64,000 nucleotides of DNA from Bacillota bacterium (GTDB taxonomy: Bacteria; Bacillota; UBA4882; UBA8346). The position numbers were made by a program, and so were the translations under genes. Of this stretch, positions 53,378 through 63,924 are shown one piece after another. The stretch covers positions 40,359 through 104,358 of the forward strand of contig JAFABB010000038.1 in the NCBI GenBank assembly GCA_023426245.1. The letters run 5' to 3'. The stretch's first letter is position 1, and each line of letters opens with the position of its first letter. Under the pieces are notes generated by a model. The model did not search any database, was not told the origin of the DNA, and was given only the letters and a program-made list of their open reading frames with translations.

Positions 53378-55162
53378 TTATTCTTCCAGAGGTATTTTTA
53401 GATAAACTTTGGTATATTCACCAACCACACTTTGAATGGTTAAACCCCACTCGGAACCATAGGTCAACTTAAGCCGTTCCGCTACATTTTGGACTCCAAT
53501 CCCTGATAATCCTCTGTTTTTCTTGGATGGGGGTTTTATCAGAACCGATTCAATTTGCTCCGCAGTCATGCCAACCCCATCGTCTTCCACACAAATTAAT
53601 AAGGAACCTGCCGGATTTGAAATATGAATGACAATGCTGCCGGCATCTTTTTTGGGTTCAATCCCGTGAAATATTGCATTTTCGACAATCGGCTGCAAGG
53701 TAAATTTAATAATCTTGTATCTTAATAAATCCTGGCTTTCTAGAGCATAATCCAGTTTAATCTTTCCCTTGTATCGGATGTTTTGAATATATACGTAATC
53801 ATTCAGCAAAGCAATCTCCTGGGAGAGAGCTATTTTTTCCGTACTGTCCTTGGAAAGATTCATAATCAACCGTCCAAGAGCCGTAACCATCTCGCGAATC
53901 CCATCGGCTTTTTGAATGGTTGCCATTAACTTCAATGAGTTGAGGGTATTATATAAAAAATGTGGATTTACCTGATACTGAAGCATCTCAAGTTCCAGCC
54001 GACGTTTTTCCTGTTCATCGGCAATTACTTGATGTAAAAGGTTTTTAATATTTACCGCCATTTCATTAATGCTCTTCCCTAATATCCCCAACTCATCCTG
54101 GCCTTCAATCGATGGATCGCCATTGAAATCGCCTTCGGCTATCGCCCTCGTTTGTCGGAGCAATTTCGTAAGGGGATGAGCGAGATGGCTTGACAGGTAA
54201 ACCGTTAAAATGGAAGTGAAAATGAAACTGGATAATAAAATCAGTAAAGTAATGGAAAGGAGCATCCTTTTTTCCCGGTTTAATTCGGCAGTTGATAAAA
54301 TTTTAATAATACTCCAGCCTGTTAATTTCGATTTATTAAAAGTCACAACCCGGGTTCTACCTTGGATCTTCATATGAATATTCCCCGGTGTGGTCTGTTT
54401 TAAAATAAAACCAATATAGGAAAGCTTGCTTACGTTTTGACCAATATTGGAGTTATCATTATGATAAACACAATATCCTCTTGAGTCTACCATCAGTAGA
54501 GTTTCATCCTGCTTAATCTCATAATTTTTTAGCATATCCGCGATCAGTGAAGTTCTAAAACCAATCATTTGCCACCCGATCACCTGGTTTTTGAAATAAT
54601 GCTTAATCGGCCGAACCATCGGCAGGATATATTGGGAATTGGTAATCGTGGCAGGATTTCTGACAATCCCATACCAATGTTTCTTCCCTCCCATCGCCAG
54701 TCCCTCCCTGAACCAGTCTTGTTGGACAAGCGCCGCTCTATCAACCGCGGCCCCATCGTCACCGGCGCGGAAATCCATTCCATTTCTACCGCTGATTAAG
54801 AGGGATGAAACATAAATTCCAACTGCCATATTGTTTAATAATTGATAATCAATGAAGTCCCGGAAATCATTCAAGGTCGGGTCAAATTGTTGTTTGGAAT
54901 AATTTCTTGTCAAAATCTTATCCAGACTCAAATTCACAAAAATCTGGTCTGAAAACTGTCCGGCATTGGCTAACTGTTTATCAATCATCTCCATGGAATA
55001 GCTCAATTCGCTAACCGAGGTGTCGATTAAATTTTTTTCCGCATTGTATTGTGAAACCTTGTAGTAAAAATAACTGATGATGATGGAGGGCACAATCGTT
55101 ATGAGTAAAAAATAAAGAATCAGTCTACTTTTGAGGCTTTTGGGGGAGTGGAAATGAACCAT
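53378..55162 (-). CDS. YesM-type sensor histidine kinase
   Basis: 594 residues. Membrane segments at about 13-35 (LILYFLLITIVPSIIISYFYY) and about 290-315 (LLSITLLILLSSFIFTSILTVYL) flank an extracellular Cache-like sensor; HAMP; NPHFLYNTLNSL (His about 400); HATPase with QPIVENAIFHG and DDGVGM. AAAGGAG site. Divergent from the GH2 gene. Confidence 0.92.
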   Translation of the reverse strand: MVHFHSPKSLKSRLILYFLLITIVPSIIISYFYYKVSQYNAEKNLIDTSVSELSYSMEMIDKQLANAGQFSDQIFVNLSLDKILTRNYSKQQFDPTLNDFRDFIDYQLLNNMAVGIYVSSLLISGRNGMDFRAGDDGAAVDRAALVQQDWFREGLAMGGKKHWYGIVRNPATITNSQYILPMVRPIKHYFKNQVIGWQMIGFRTSLIADMLKNYEIKQDETLLMVDSRGYCVYHNDNSNIGQNVSKLSYIGFILKQTTPGNIHMKIQGRTRVVTFNKSKLTGWSIIKILSTAELNREKRMLLSITLLILLSSFIFTSILTVYLSSHLAHPLTKLLRQTRAIAEGDFNGDPSIEGQDELGILGKSINEMAVNIKNLLHQVIADEQEKRRLELEMLQYQVNPHFLYNTLNSLKLMATIQKADGIREMVTALGRLIMNLSKDSTEKIALSQEIALLNDYVYIQNIRYKGKIKLDYALESQDLLRYKIIKFTLQPIVENAIFHGIEPKKDAGSIVIHISNPAGSLLICVEDDGVGMTAEQIESVLIKPPSKKNRGLSGIGVQNVAERLKLTYGSEWGLTIQSVVGEYTKVYLKIPLEE

Positions 55163-55456
55163 CGATGTTGCTCTCCTTTGTAAGAGTCAACCTATTGATT
55201 AAATTCGCTAATTATTTGGGCTGATGATAGAAGTGATGGACATTATCGGGCTTTATGTAGAGAATTTACATCTTCCAAGTTAATTTCTCCATTTTTATTT
55301 TCTCTATTATGTTGGAATCTCCTCCAAATAGGCATATCCATCAGTCATGAAAATAGTAATCGTTATATGAAAGAAATCCATTTATATTTTTAATTTCTCA
55401 TTTATAATCATAAATAATATCATGAATTTTATTTTTACCGACAAGGGGTTTTTATA

Positions 55457-57232
55457 ATGGCTGAGCAAACCAATAATTTTGTTTCCAACATCCATGATAA
55501 TGATTACAATTCTCCTTTTTTACAAAAAATAATTACCCACCATACCATGCTATTCGATCACGGCCGCGAAAAAGAATCGCTTAATGGCTGTTGGCATTTT
55601 GGTATTGATCAATATGATACTTGCATACGTTCTAAATGGTATGAGGAAAAATATCTTGATCCGGAAGGACGTGAGTTACCGGTCGATTTTACTTTTGATG
55701 CCTGGGAAACTATCAATGTCCCCGCTTGTTGGAATGTACAAAAAGAACGTTTTTCCCTATATGAAGGTAGTGCAGTATATACCCGTACTTTCAAATATAT
55801 CAATCATGGTGAACAAAGAGTTTTCCTCAAGTTTGGGGCTGTGAACTACGAAGCCAAAGTTTTCTTAAACTGTCAATATATCGGTATGCACAAAGGTGGT
55901 TCAACACCTTTCTATATCGAAGTAACCGAAAATTTGAAATTAAACAACCGTTTATTGGTCGTTGCCAATAACACCCGCCATCGCAGTAATGTTCCCAATG
56001 ATAATACCGACTGGTTCAATTATGGAGGTATCTACCGGGGTGTTGAGTTAATCCGCCTTCCGGAATCCTTTATTCAAGACTTCGAAATCAGCTTGGTTCC
56101 TCATAGTCAATTTCAAGAAATCCAAGCCCGGTTGAAAGTAAACGGGCAGGTTCAATTTGGTCAGGCTCTGCTCTCTATTGCGGAACTTGGCATCGAAACT
56201 ATAATTAAAGTTGAAAACGGCATAGGGAGTGTAGTATTTGCAGCAAAACCCGACTTATGGTCCCCGGAGAACCCCAAGTTATATACTGTAACCTTGACCT
56301 ATAAAAATGATATCATCCGGGACAAAGTCGGTTTCCGGGAAATCATTGCGGAAAGAACGAATATTGTTTTAAACGGAAAGCCACTTTTTTTAAAAGGCAT
56401 CTGCTATCATGAGGAAAGTGTGACAAACGGTAAAGCGATGACCGCTGCGGAAATCATCGAAAATATCAACCTTGCGAAGGAATTAAATTGCAACTACATC
56501 CGACTTGCTCATTATCCCCACACGGAGTTAGCCTCTCAGATTGCTGATGAGCTAGGAATCATGTTATGGGAAGAAATTCCGGTTTATTGGGCTATTGACT
56601 TTGAAAATTCCCCGACTTATCAGGATGCAGAAAATCAATTAATCGAACTGATAACCCGTGATCACAACCGGGCCAGCGTCATTATGTGGTCAGTGGGTAA
56701 TGAAAATGCTGATACGGATGCCCGCCTTAAGTTTATGAGTTCTTTAGCCCATAAAGCTAAAGAATTGGATCCGACCCGGCTGATATCTGCCGCCTGTCTT
56801 GTCGATCACTCCAGGCTGAAAATTGCCGATCGGTTGGCCGAACATTTAGATATCATAGGATTCAATGAATATTACGGATGGTATGATCCGGACTTTTCCA
56901 AACTGATTCAAATTTTTGAAAACAGCAAACCTGATAAACCTGTGATTATTTCGGAATTTGGAGCTGATGCCCGCTCCGGAGCCCGTGGCACAATAGATGA
57001 GCTTGGAACTGAAGATTGTCAATTGGCCATTTATAAAAAACAATTATCCACCATCGCCCAAATCAGTTATGTAAAAGGAATCAGTCCTTGGATACTCTAT
57101 GACTTCCGATGCCCGCGCCGACTTAACCAGTTACAAAATTATTATAACACCAAAGGATTATTATCAGCCGACAAAACCCATAGGAAACTGGCTTTTTATG
57201 AAATTCAACGTTTTTATAAAAAGCGGAGCTGA
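55457..57232 (+). CDS. GH2 glycosidase, beta-glucuronidase-like
   Basis: 591 residues. Sugar-binding domain with LNGCWHFGID and TDWFNYGGIYRGVELI (about 180-195); Ig-like domain; catalytic barrel with acid/base Glu in WSVGNENADT (about 417) and nucleophile Glu in PVIISEFGADA (about 500). Size and the FNYGGIYRGV segment fit beta-glucuronidases better than long beta-galactosidases, but the exact sugar is not certain. No signal peptide. AAGGGG site. Single gene flanked by two regulator pairs. Confidence 0.88.
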   Translation: MAEQTNNFVSNIHDNDYNSPFLQKIITHHTMLFDHGREKESLNGCWHFGIDQYDTCIRSKWYEEKYLDPEGRELPVDFTFDAWETINVPACWNVQKERFSLYEGSAVYTRTFKYINHGEQRVFLKFGAVNYEAKVFLNCQYIGMHKGGSTPFYIEVTENLKLNNRLLVVANNTRHRSNVPNDNTDWFNYGGIYRGVELIRLPESFIQDFEISLVPHSQFQEIQARLKVNGQVQFGQALLSIAELGIETIIKVENGIGSVVFAAKPDLWSPENPKLYTVTLTYKNDIIRDKVGFREIIAERTNIVLNGKPLFLKGICYHEESVTNGKAMTAAEIIENINLAKELNCNYIRLAHYPHTELASQIADELGIMLWEEIPVYWAIDFENSPTYQDAENQLIELITRDHNRASVIMWSVGNENADTDARLKFMSSLAHKAKELDPTRLISAACLVDHSRLKIADRLAEHLDIIGFNEYYGWYDPDFSKLIQIFENSKPDKPVIISEFGADARSGARGTIDELGTEDCQLAIYKKQLSTIAQISYVKGISPWILYDFRCPRRLNQLQNYYNTKGLLSADKTHRKLAFYEIQRFYKKRS

Positions 57233-57245
57233 TTAAACTCCTTGA

Positions 57246-57275
57246 AAATTGCAGATTAAGGAAATATTGCAATTT
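57246..57275. terminator. Weak hairpin between convergent GH2 and regulator genes
   Basis: AAATTGCA (57246-57253) pairs with TGCAATTT (57268-57275). AT-rich, with no clear T-run. Confidence 0.35.
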
Positions 57276-57317
57276 AATATGCCTTGATGCCTTAGATAAA
57301 GATTTCAGTCCTGAAAT

Positions 57318-58508
57318 TCATTTCTCTTTATAAAACTCAGATGGAGTGAACCCGGTATATTTTTTAAATAATTGGCTGAAATATTGAGGATTATTTCCAA
57401 ATCCAACCTGTCGAGCTACTTCATAAACCCGATTATCATTTATCATTAATTCCTTGGCTTTTTCCATTCGAATTCTCGTCAGATAATGAGAAAACTTTTC
57501 CCCGGTTTCTTTCAAAAACAATTTACTCATATAGCCCTCATTCATGAAAAGCACTTTTGATGCCAACCATTTTAAGGACAACTCTTCATTGGCGATATTT
57601 TCATGAATTTGTTTGATGACGAGATGAATCAATTTGCTATATGTCAGCGTCGAATGGAATGAATGTTCCAACGAGTCATGCAAATATTCCGCGACTTCTC
57701 TGTAAAGCAGTGGAATGTTTTTGAAATAATCGATTTTACTATAAGCAACCAAGATCTCATTTGCAAACTGCAACAACGCAATCTTCTTTATATGATGAAT
57801 TTGATTGATAAGTTCTCCTTCAGCCGCCAAGTCAACTAATTCTATGATCTGGTTATTTTCAAGGATGCTAAAATATTTATGTTCCCCCATTTCATTATCA
57901 ATTACCTGTTTAAACTTTGGCATTATTTCACTGATGGTTTCACCTTGAAACTGAAATAAAACTAATCGTAAACGCTGGTTTTCAATATCAAACTCTTCGA
58001 ATAATTCTTGATACTCATTTTTAAAATCATTACGACCTGTTATATAATCACGTAAATATTCTTCCTTAACTCTTGGTAAGATGATATCGAGAATCTCCTG
58101 GTTCTTTTTATTACACGCTTCCTTTTCCTCCTGCTGTTGGAGCTCTTTTTTGATCTCCTCCAGCGTCTCAAGAATCTTTTTTTCATTACAAGGTTTCAAT
58201 AAATAATGTTTCACACCGTAATGCATGGCTTGTTTAGCTAGTTCGAATTCTCCATAACCCGATAATACCACGAACTGCACATCCGGGAATTCACTCTTCA
58301 CTTTAGCAATCAAATCAAGTCCATTTAAACCCGGCATTTTAATATCCGTAATTAATATTTGTGGTGGTTCCTGAATCACCATAGCAAAGGCTTCGATTCC
58401 GTTCCGAGCAGTTCCAATCAAAGAAAAACCTTGGGATTCCCAATCGACAACTGCAGCGATTCCTTCCCGGATCATTTGTTCATCATCAACCAATAGCACT
58501 TTATACAT
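57318..58508 (-). CDS. Response regulator, receiver plus AraC HTH (YesN-type)
   Basis: 396 residues: receiver with DDEQ and Asp in ILITDIKMP (about 54), VVLSGYGEFELAKQ, YLLKP; AraC HTH in the last 100 residues (LSLKWLASKVLFMNEGYMSKLFLKE and EVARQVGFGNNPQYFSQLFKKYTGFTPSEF). The gene overlaps the kinase by 8 nt. No transporter is adjacent, so its targets may be the GH2 gene or distant loci. Confidence 0.92.
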   Translation of the reverse strand: MYKVLLVDDEQMIREGIAAVVDWESQGFSLIGTARNGIEAFAMVIQEPPQILITDIKMPGLNGLDLIAKVKSEFPDVQFVVLSGYGEFELAKQAMHYGVKHYLLKPCNEKKILETLEEIKKELQQQEEKEACNKKNQEILDIILPRVKEEYLRDYITGRNDFKNEYQELFEEFDIENQRLRLVLFQFQGETISEIMPKFKQVIDNEMGEHKYFSILENNQIIELVDLAAEGELINQIHHIKKIALLQFANEILVAYSKIDYFKNIPLLYREVAEYLHDSLEHSFHSTLTYSKLIHLVIKQIHENIANEELSLKWLASKVLFMNEGYMSKLFLKETGEKFSHYLTRIRMEKAKELMINDNRVYEVARQVGFGNNPQYFSQLFKKYTGFTPSEFYKEK

Positions 58509-60315
58509 TATTTCCCTCTCCTTGAAAAATAGGAAGCAATACTCTAGTGCCTTCTCCTGGCTTAGCTTGAATTATAATCCCGAATTCATTACCAAAAATT
58601 AATTTCAACCGGTCATTAATGTTTTTAAGACCGATTCCTGAGCCTTGGGGCTCTATCGTTCCTGTTTGGATGCCTTTAATCGTTTTTAAATCGATACCAG
58701 GCCCATTATCATTGATTACTACATATAAATGCCCTTCCCACATCATTGTCTGAACAGAGATCCTACATACTCCCAGCATTTTTTCCAACCCATAATTGAT
58801 CGAGTTCTCCACAATCGGTTGTAATGACATTTTAGGAATCTTAAACTGCCGGTACTGTTCCGGAATGGAGAGAAAAAAATCCAACCTATCCCCGAAGCGC
58901 GCTTTCTGGATGGTAATATAATCCTCAACTAACTCAATTTCTTCACCAATCGTAATCACTTGCTCCGATTTACCAATGGTTTTTCTTAATAAATTACCCA
59001 GTGCTTCCGCCATTAAAGATATTTGATGCTGTTTATTAGCCTTGGCAAGCCAGTTCATTGAATCAAGCGTATTATAGAGAAAATGCGGGTTAATTTGGGC
59101 TTGTAGGGCTTTCAATTGGGAATCTTTAATGATTAATTGTTTGGTATAATTCTCTCTGATAAGCGTATCAATTTTTTGAAGCATCATCTTGAAATCATTC
59201 TGTAACTCGCCGATCTCATCGGTTCTTGGACATTCTGGACCAAAATCACTGGAACTTATCAGTCCCATATCCAATTCACCATTTGCCACACCTCTCATTT
59301 TAGCTGTGAGTCGCTCTAAAGGAAGGGACAAATTACGGGCCAGCTTTAAGCTCCATAACAGGGTTAGTAGGAAAAGTAACAAAAAAATTATCAAAATCAT
59401 TTGTCTCATAAGGCGAATTTGCTTAAAAATGATTTCATAAGGTATTGCGCTGATGTATTCCCAATGGGTAAAGTTCGAACGTGTATGAGCAATAAAGTAA
59501 TTTTGACCTCCTATTCGGAAAACCTGATATACCCGGTCCTTTTGAAAATAAATATGTCCTGCCATCCCTCGTAAAAAATCATTGGACGCAAAAATGATTT
59601 TCTTCCCGGAACAAATCAATAAATGAACATCCTGGTTGATAGGTTGTGCAGTGCTTTGATAGACGAATCCGGCCATGTTGACTAAAATAATCAAAGTCCC
59701 AATCGGTTGAAGGCTGGGATTCCGGGGATTGCCAATTTCCCGTATTTGTCTGGCACAGATTAAAACCGAACCGCCTTGATACGGTCCACTGAAAACCATA
59801 GCCCCTTCCTTGGCTGCGGCTTGTTTGATTACCCCTTGGATGACCGCCGGGGGAATCATTCTTCCTCCGGCATATTGTTTTCCCCTTGTATCAACGACAT
59901 TGACAGAAACGATATTATGTTCAAAAGTGATTGCCAATAGATCTTCGGTCACCTTATCGACCTCTAAAGATCTTTCAGAATACGGCAAATCAGTTTTTAG
60001 TTTTGCCAAGCTTCTCTGAAGTTCCGGATTGGAGATGATATTGGCCGAAAAGCGTTCCACCTGTTTTAATTCACTTTCAATACTAATCGTAGATAAATTT
60101 AATACCTTTGCCGATTCAACACCTAATATTCCTTCATAAATTGCGAATGTAACCTGAATGACGATAATACTTGTTAAGCCTACGATTAATAATATCAAAA
60201 ATTGGATTACAAAAAATTTATTTTTAATCCTTAGATTGAGGTAAAAATTTCTCAAACTCCATAAACCGTTTTCAAATATAAGGTGGTACCGATTTTTATG
60301 CGAATTTTTACTCAT
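58501..60315 (-). CDS. YesM-type sensor histidine kinase
   Basis: 604 residues. Membrane segments about 33-58 (FFVIQFLILLIVGLTSIIVIQVTFAIY) and about 300-325 (MILIIFLLLFLLTLLWSLKL), extracellular sensor between, HAMP, NPHFLYNTLDSM (His about 407), HATPase with QPIVENSINYG and NDNGPGID. Start ATG behind AAAGGTAG. Confidence 0.92.
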   Translation of the reverse strand: MSKNSHKNRYHLIFENGLWSLRNFYLNLRIKNKFFVIQFLILLIVGLTSIIVIQVTFAIYEGILGVESAKVLNLSTISIESELKQVERFSANIISNPELQRSLAKLKTDLPYSERSLEVDKVTEDLLAITFEHNIVSVNVVDTRGKQYAGGRMIPPAVIQGVIKQAAAKEGAMVFSGPYQGGSVLICARQIREIGNPRNPSLQPIGTLIILVNMAGFVYQSTAQPINQDVHLLICSGKKIIFASNDFLRGMAGHIYFQKDRVYQVFRIGGQNYFIAHTRSNFTHWEYISAIPYEIIFKQIRLMRQMILIIFLLLFLLTLLWSLKLARNLSLPLERLTAKMRGVANGELDMGLISSSDFGPECPRTDEIGELQNDFKMMLQKIDTLIRENYTKQLIIKDSQLKALQAQINPHFLYNTLDSMNWLAKANKQHQISLMAEALGNLLRKTIGKSEQVITIGEEIELVEDYITIQKARFGDRLDFFLSIPEQYRQFKIPKMSLQPIVENSINYGLEKMLGVCRISVQTMMWEGHLYVVINDNGPGIDLKTIKGIQTGTIEPQGSGIGLKNINDRLKLIFGNEFGIIIQAKPGEGTRVLLPIFQGEGNNV

Positions 60316-60649
60316 CCATTTCTACCTTTAAATAGAGTTTAAAAGGTGCAACATACATTTCCATTTCAATAAATTATTTCTATTTTGTTTCTATATCTCC
60401 TACTGGGAAAATATTTTAAACCTAGATTATTCGGCTTTGCTGGTAAGCTGCAGGCGAATTGCCATCCTGGCACTATTCCTACGCCTAGGGCTGGTAAAGA
60501 AATACTATATAGGAAATTTGGTTTATTCTATAAAGCTATCATTATATTTCTTCTTGATTTTAAGTTCTTATTTAGAAAGCTTCGGGTGCACAACTTTGTT
60601 TCTCGGCTAAAGCCAGGGTGGATGAGTATCTTACTATATGAAAAATGAA
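60316..60649. other. Gap without recognisable gene
   Basis: A plus-strand ORF of 87 codons (60385-60648) has no ribosome site and no recognisable motif. No known RNA or riboswitch could be identified. Confidence 0.4.
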
Positions 60650-60684
60650 AAGACCTAAGGCAGATATTTCTGCACCTAGGCCTT
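60650..60684 (-). terminator. Terminator of the SPOCS gene
   Basis: AAGACCTAAGGCAGA pairs with TCTGCACCTAGGCCTT (one mismatch and bulges). A T-rich run follows on the minus strand. Confidence 0.7.
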
Positions 60685-60760
60685 GAGAATATGGATCGTT
60701 AATTTGCGTTCACGAATATAGGGATATTCATCGGAGTATTCTGATTAAATCAGAGAACGA

Positions 60761-61291
60761 TTAACTTCGAATGATAATCGTATTCATTGGATTGGTTTTG
60801 GTGAAAAAACCAGGTTTTACAACAACATCAAGTTGGACCCACTCAGAAACTTTCACCAAAAAGTCAGCTACGACTTTTTGTTTCAAAAGTGCCGGTTCAT
60901 GACATGCTTTGGGTTGAAGAATAAAATCTGTTTCAATTTTTAATACTTTGTCTTCAATCTCCAGCCACGGATTCTTTTTATCCAACCCCGGAATATCAAC
61001 GGCCAAAACAAATGGCACATCTTCATTCATTTCACGCACAACTCCGGTTGCATCAACGAAAAAGATTTGTTTATGAAAAGTTCCTTGTTTAACGATTTTA
61101 CCAGTAAAGATATGATCCGTTACGTCTTTAACTGATACTTCGATGCGATCAATTTTCACGGCAGGAATCTCAACCGTACTTTCAACTACAACCTGAGCGA
61201 ATTTCTCATCGATTACCCTTAAAACCTTGAGACGTTCGGTAGTTAAGGTTACCAATTGACTTCCTGAAGTTTGACTTTGACAACAGCTCAT
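60761..61291 (-). CDS. SPOCS (DUF3794) domain protein
   Basis: 176 residues. A single SPOCS domain: AVKIDRIEVSVKDVTDHIFTGKIVKQGTFHKQIFFVDATGVVREMNEDVPFVLAVDIPG, then a second strand-rich half. Starts MSCCQSQ. SPOCS domains occur in SipL and spore-coat proteins of clostridia, where they mediate coat morphogenesis. Strong AAGGAGGT site. Monocistronic. Confidence 0.85.
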   Translation of the reverse strand: MSCCQSQTSGSQLVTLTTERLKVLRVIDEKFAQVVVESTVEIPAVKIDRIEVSVKDVTDHIFTGKIVKQGTFHKQIFFVDATGVVREMNEDVPFVLAVDIPGLDKKNPWLEIEDKVLKIETDFILQPKACHEPALLKQKVVADFLVKVSEWVQLDVVVKPGFFTKTNPMNTIIIRS

Positions 61292-61465
61292 AGCTTACCT
61301 CCTTAAGAACGCTCCTTTTTCTTTATAATATGGGATTGTAACTTTATTCGCTATAAGCTGAATGAACTTTTGTTTCAAACAAAAGCCCAAATATACCGGT
61401 TAAAAAGGACTTTAGCCACTCTAACCTCTGAAACAATAATCTTGTCAAGAAAATTCTGATTCTTC

Positions 61466-62533
61466 CTATCCTAACTTTTGTACCAGTACCTGTTGCATCG
61501 GAAATGGCAGTGATACATTTTCACGTTTAAACGCTTCCTGCAAACCAATCACCAATTGATCAGTGGCATTGCCGCCCATGCGGCAGTTTTCCACCTCAGC
61601 CACAATTAATATTTCAATATAATAAGGACCAAAACCCATACAAATAGCGGCAACCGGGGATTTTTTAGATATTAAAGGCTGCTTATCGCAAACATCGATG
61701 ATGATTTTCTTGACTCTCTCCAGGTTTTCATCCATACCAACCCCGATTTTTAACTTAATTTTTGTCGAAGCATCAGGTTGACTCCAATTGATCAAACGAG
61801 ACCCAGCAATTTCTTTATTCGGAACAATGATTAATCGCTGCTCAAGGGACATGATCCTGGTACTACGAAGACCAATTTCAACAACATCGCCGATGAGTCC
61901 ATCCTTTAGCTCAACCCGTTCACCAACATGAATAGAGCGATCGACCAAAATACTAATACCCGAAATCACATTGGCAAGCGTTTCTTGGGCACCAAAAGCA
62001 ATTGCTAAGGAAGCTACTCCAGCCGTTGCTAAAAACCCAGTTAAGTTGACTTTAAATTGCCCAAGAATTACTGTGGTGGCAATAAAGTAAATGATGACTG
62101 CGCCTGCCTTCCGCAAAATCGGAAAAAGTGTGTCATCAAGTAATGAATCGCTCTTGGATGCGTAGTCTTCAAGATACCAATCAATAAAACTTTTCAGAAC
62201 ACTATCGACCAGTGTTGCCAAAAGAATAACTAAAATGAGATAAATCAAATTTTCAACTGGTTTTACATATTTTTGTACTTGTGAAGCTTGGACTATAGTC
62301 AATTGTGCGGCTAAATATATTGAACCTAAAACTAAAAGCCGGGAAACCGGTTTATGCAAGTTTTTAGCTAAGTGATCGTCTAGAGTGCTTTCTGTTTTGG
62401 AAGTGAGTGGTAAAATAATTTTCTCATATGCTAAAATCAGTAATTTACTTAATATCCAGCCTCCAACGCTAAAGGCGATAAACCATAATATTTGTTCAGG
62501 AAAGGTCTCTTTTTGAAATAAAGTAAGCAGCAT
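61466..62533 (-). CDS. MscS-family mechanosensitive channel
   Basis: 355 residues from the ATG 6-7 nt after AAGGAGG. Four to five membrane segments; pore helix and beta domain GFLATAGVASLAIAFGAQETLANVISGISILVDRSIHVGERVEL; then VEIGLRSTRIMSLEQRLIIVPNKEIAGS. Releases solutes on hypo-osmotic shock. An upstream 12-codon extension lacks support. Confidence 0.93.
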   Translation of the reverse strand: MLLTLFQKETFPEQILWFIAFSVGGWILSKLLILAYEKIILPLTSKTESTLDDHLAKNLHKPVSRLLVLGSIYLAAQLTIVQASQVQKYVKPVENLIYLILVILLATLVDSVLKSFIDWYLEDYASKSDSLLDDTLFPILRKAGAVIIYFIATTVILGQFKVNLTGFLATAGVASLAIAFGAQETLANVISGISILVDRSIHVGERVELKDGLIGDVVEIGLRSTRIMSLEQRLIIVPNKEIAGSRLINWSQPDASTKIKLKIGVGMDENLERVKKIIIDVCDKQPLISKKSPVAAICMGFGPYYIEILIVAEVENCRMGGNATDQLVIGLQEAFKRENVSLPFPMQQVLVQKLG

Positions 62534-62744
62534 GTAAATCCTCCTTAGGATTTTTGTTGATAATTTCAAGATGATTTTTGATAATCCTGCATTTTTTTCG
62601 TATGGAAGATTTCATCAGAATTTGACTTTTGTTAATAAAAACCACCAAATTTTAACTAAACGTATAGAATTTCCACAATTTGAGATTTTCCAATAAAATA
62701 TATTCCATCTCTTTTACATCTTACTAACAATCATTAAAATAACA

Positions 62745-63737
62745 TTATTTTAGAATTTCTTCGATTTGTTTCAATTCCTCGGTACTAAGTTCTAGCCTTT
62801 TAATAGTCCCAACACAGTCCACAATTTGTTGGACCTTGCTGGCTCCAATGAGAACCGAGGTAACTTTCCCTCCGCGCAATACCCATGCCAAAGCCATTTG
62901 GGCAAGACTTTGTCCCCGCATATTGGCTAATTCATTCAAACGCTTGACTTTATTAACTTTTTCCTCCGTTATATCATCCGGTTTTAAAAAAACACTACTG
63001 CTGGCAGCCCTAGAATCCACAGGAATCCCATTTAAATATCTATCTGTCAGTAATCCTTTTGCTAATGGTGAAAAAGCAATACTTCCCACTCCTTCTTCTG
63101 CCAACAAATCCAGGAGTCCATCTTCTTCTACCCAGCGATTAAACATCGAATAGGAAGGTTGATGAATCAAACATGGGGTCCCCAATCTTTTTAAAATTTT
63201 AAAAGCCTCTTTAACTTGCTGTGATTTATAATTGGAAAGACCAATATAAAGAGCTTTCCCCTGGCGGACAACTAAATCCAAGGCCGCCATAGTTTCCTCC
63301 AGCGGCGTTTCCGAATCCGGGCGATGATGATAAAAAATATCAACGTATTCAAGGCCCATTCTTTTAAGACTTTGATCAAGGCTAGAAATTAAGTATTTCT
63401 TGGAACCCCAATCACCATACGGGCCCTCCCACATTTTATATCCGGCTTTTGAGGAGATAATCATTTCGTCACGGTAGCCTTGAAAGTCTAGTTTTAAAAT
63501 TCTCCCAAAGTTCTCTTCAGCAGAACCTGGAGGAGGCCCATAATTATTGGCAAGATCAAAATGAGTTATCCCTAAATCAAATGCTTTTCGAACCATTTCT
63601 CTACTGGTTTCAAACAATGTAACTTCTCCAAAATTATGCCAAAGGCCTAATGATATAGCTGGTAGCTTTAATCCACTTTCACCACAACGATTGTATTTCA
63701 TTTCGGAATACCGGGAGTTGCTTGGCAAATAATTCAT
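62745..63737 (-). CDS. Aldo/keto reductase
   Basis: 330 residues. Catalytic tetrad contexts visible: ITHFDLANNYGPP (Asp, Tyr), ISSKAGY (Lys), DIFYHHRPD (His); also PPGSAEENFGRIL and FSPLAKGLLTDRY, as in YghZ-like L-glyceraldehyde-3-phosphate reductases. NADPH-dependent reduction of aldehydes; substrate uncertain. GGAGG site. Single gene next to the rRNA operon end. Confidence 0.92.
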   Translation of the reverse strand: MNYLPSNSRYSEMKYNRCGESGLKLPAISLGLWHNFGEVTLFETSREMVRKAFDLGITHFDLANNYGPPPGSAEENFGRILKLDFQGYRDEMIISSKAGYKMWEGPYGDWGSKKYLISSLDQSLKRMGLEYVDIFYHHRPDSETPLEETMAALDLVVRQGKALYIGLSNYKSQQVKEAFKILKRLGTPCLIHQPSYSMFNRWVEEDGLLDLLAEEGVGSIAFSPLAKGLLTDRYLNGIPVDSRAASSSVFLKPDDITEEKVNKVKRLNELANMRGQSLAQMALAWVLRGGKVTSVLIGASKVQQIVDCVGTIKRLELSTEELKQIEEILK

Positions 63738-63882
63738 TTGAAAGACCTCCTATTGAAAATAAATTCTAACTTCTATTTTATCATTTCTTCATACTTTACG
63801 AGCTATTTTTCATCTTTTTGGGCATTCGAATATTACTTAATCCAAACTTATATCAATACCGCTTTTATCACTTTAACAATAA

Positions 63883-63916
63883 AAAAGAAGATCTTGTCTC
63901 CACAAGATCTTCTTTT
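63883..63916 (-). terminator. rRNA operon terminator
   Basis: AAAAGAAGATCTTGT and ACAAGATCTTCTTTT form a perfect 15-bp stem with T-run, about 10 nt after the 5S 3' end. Confidence 0.92.
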
Positions 63917-63924
63917 AAAAATTA

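Noticed and set aside
60385..60648. 87-codon plus-strand ORF
   Set aside because: No ribosome site or motif. I also tried to read the stretch as a riboswitch and found no consensus.
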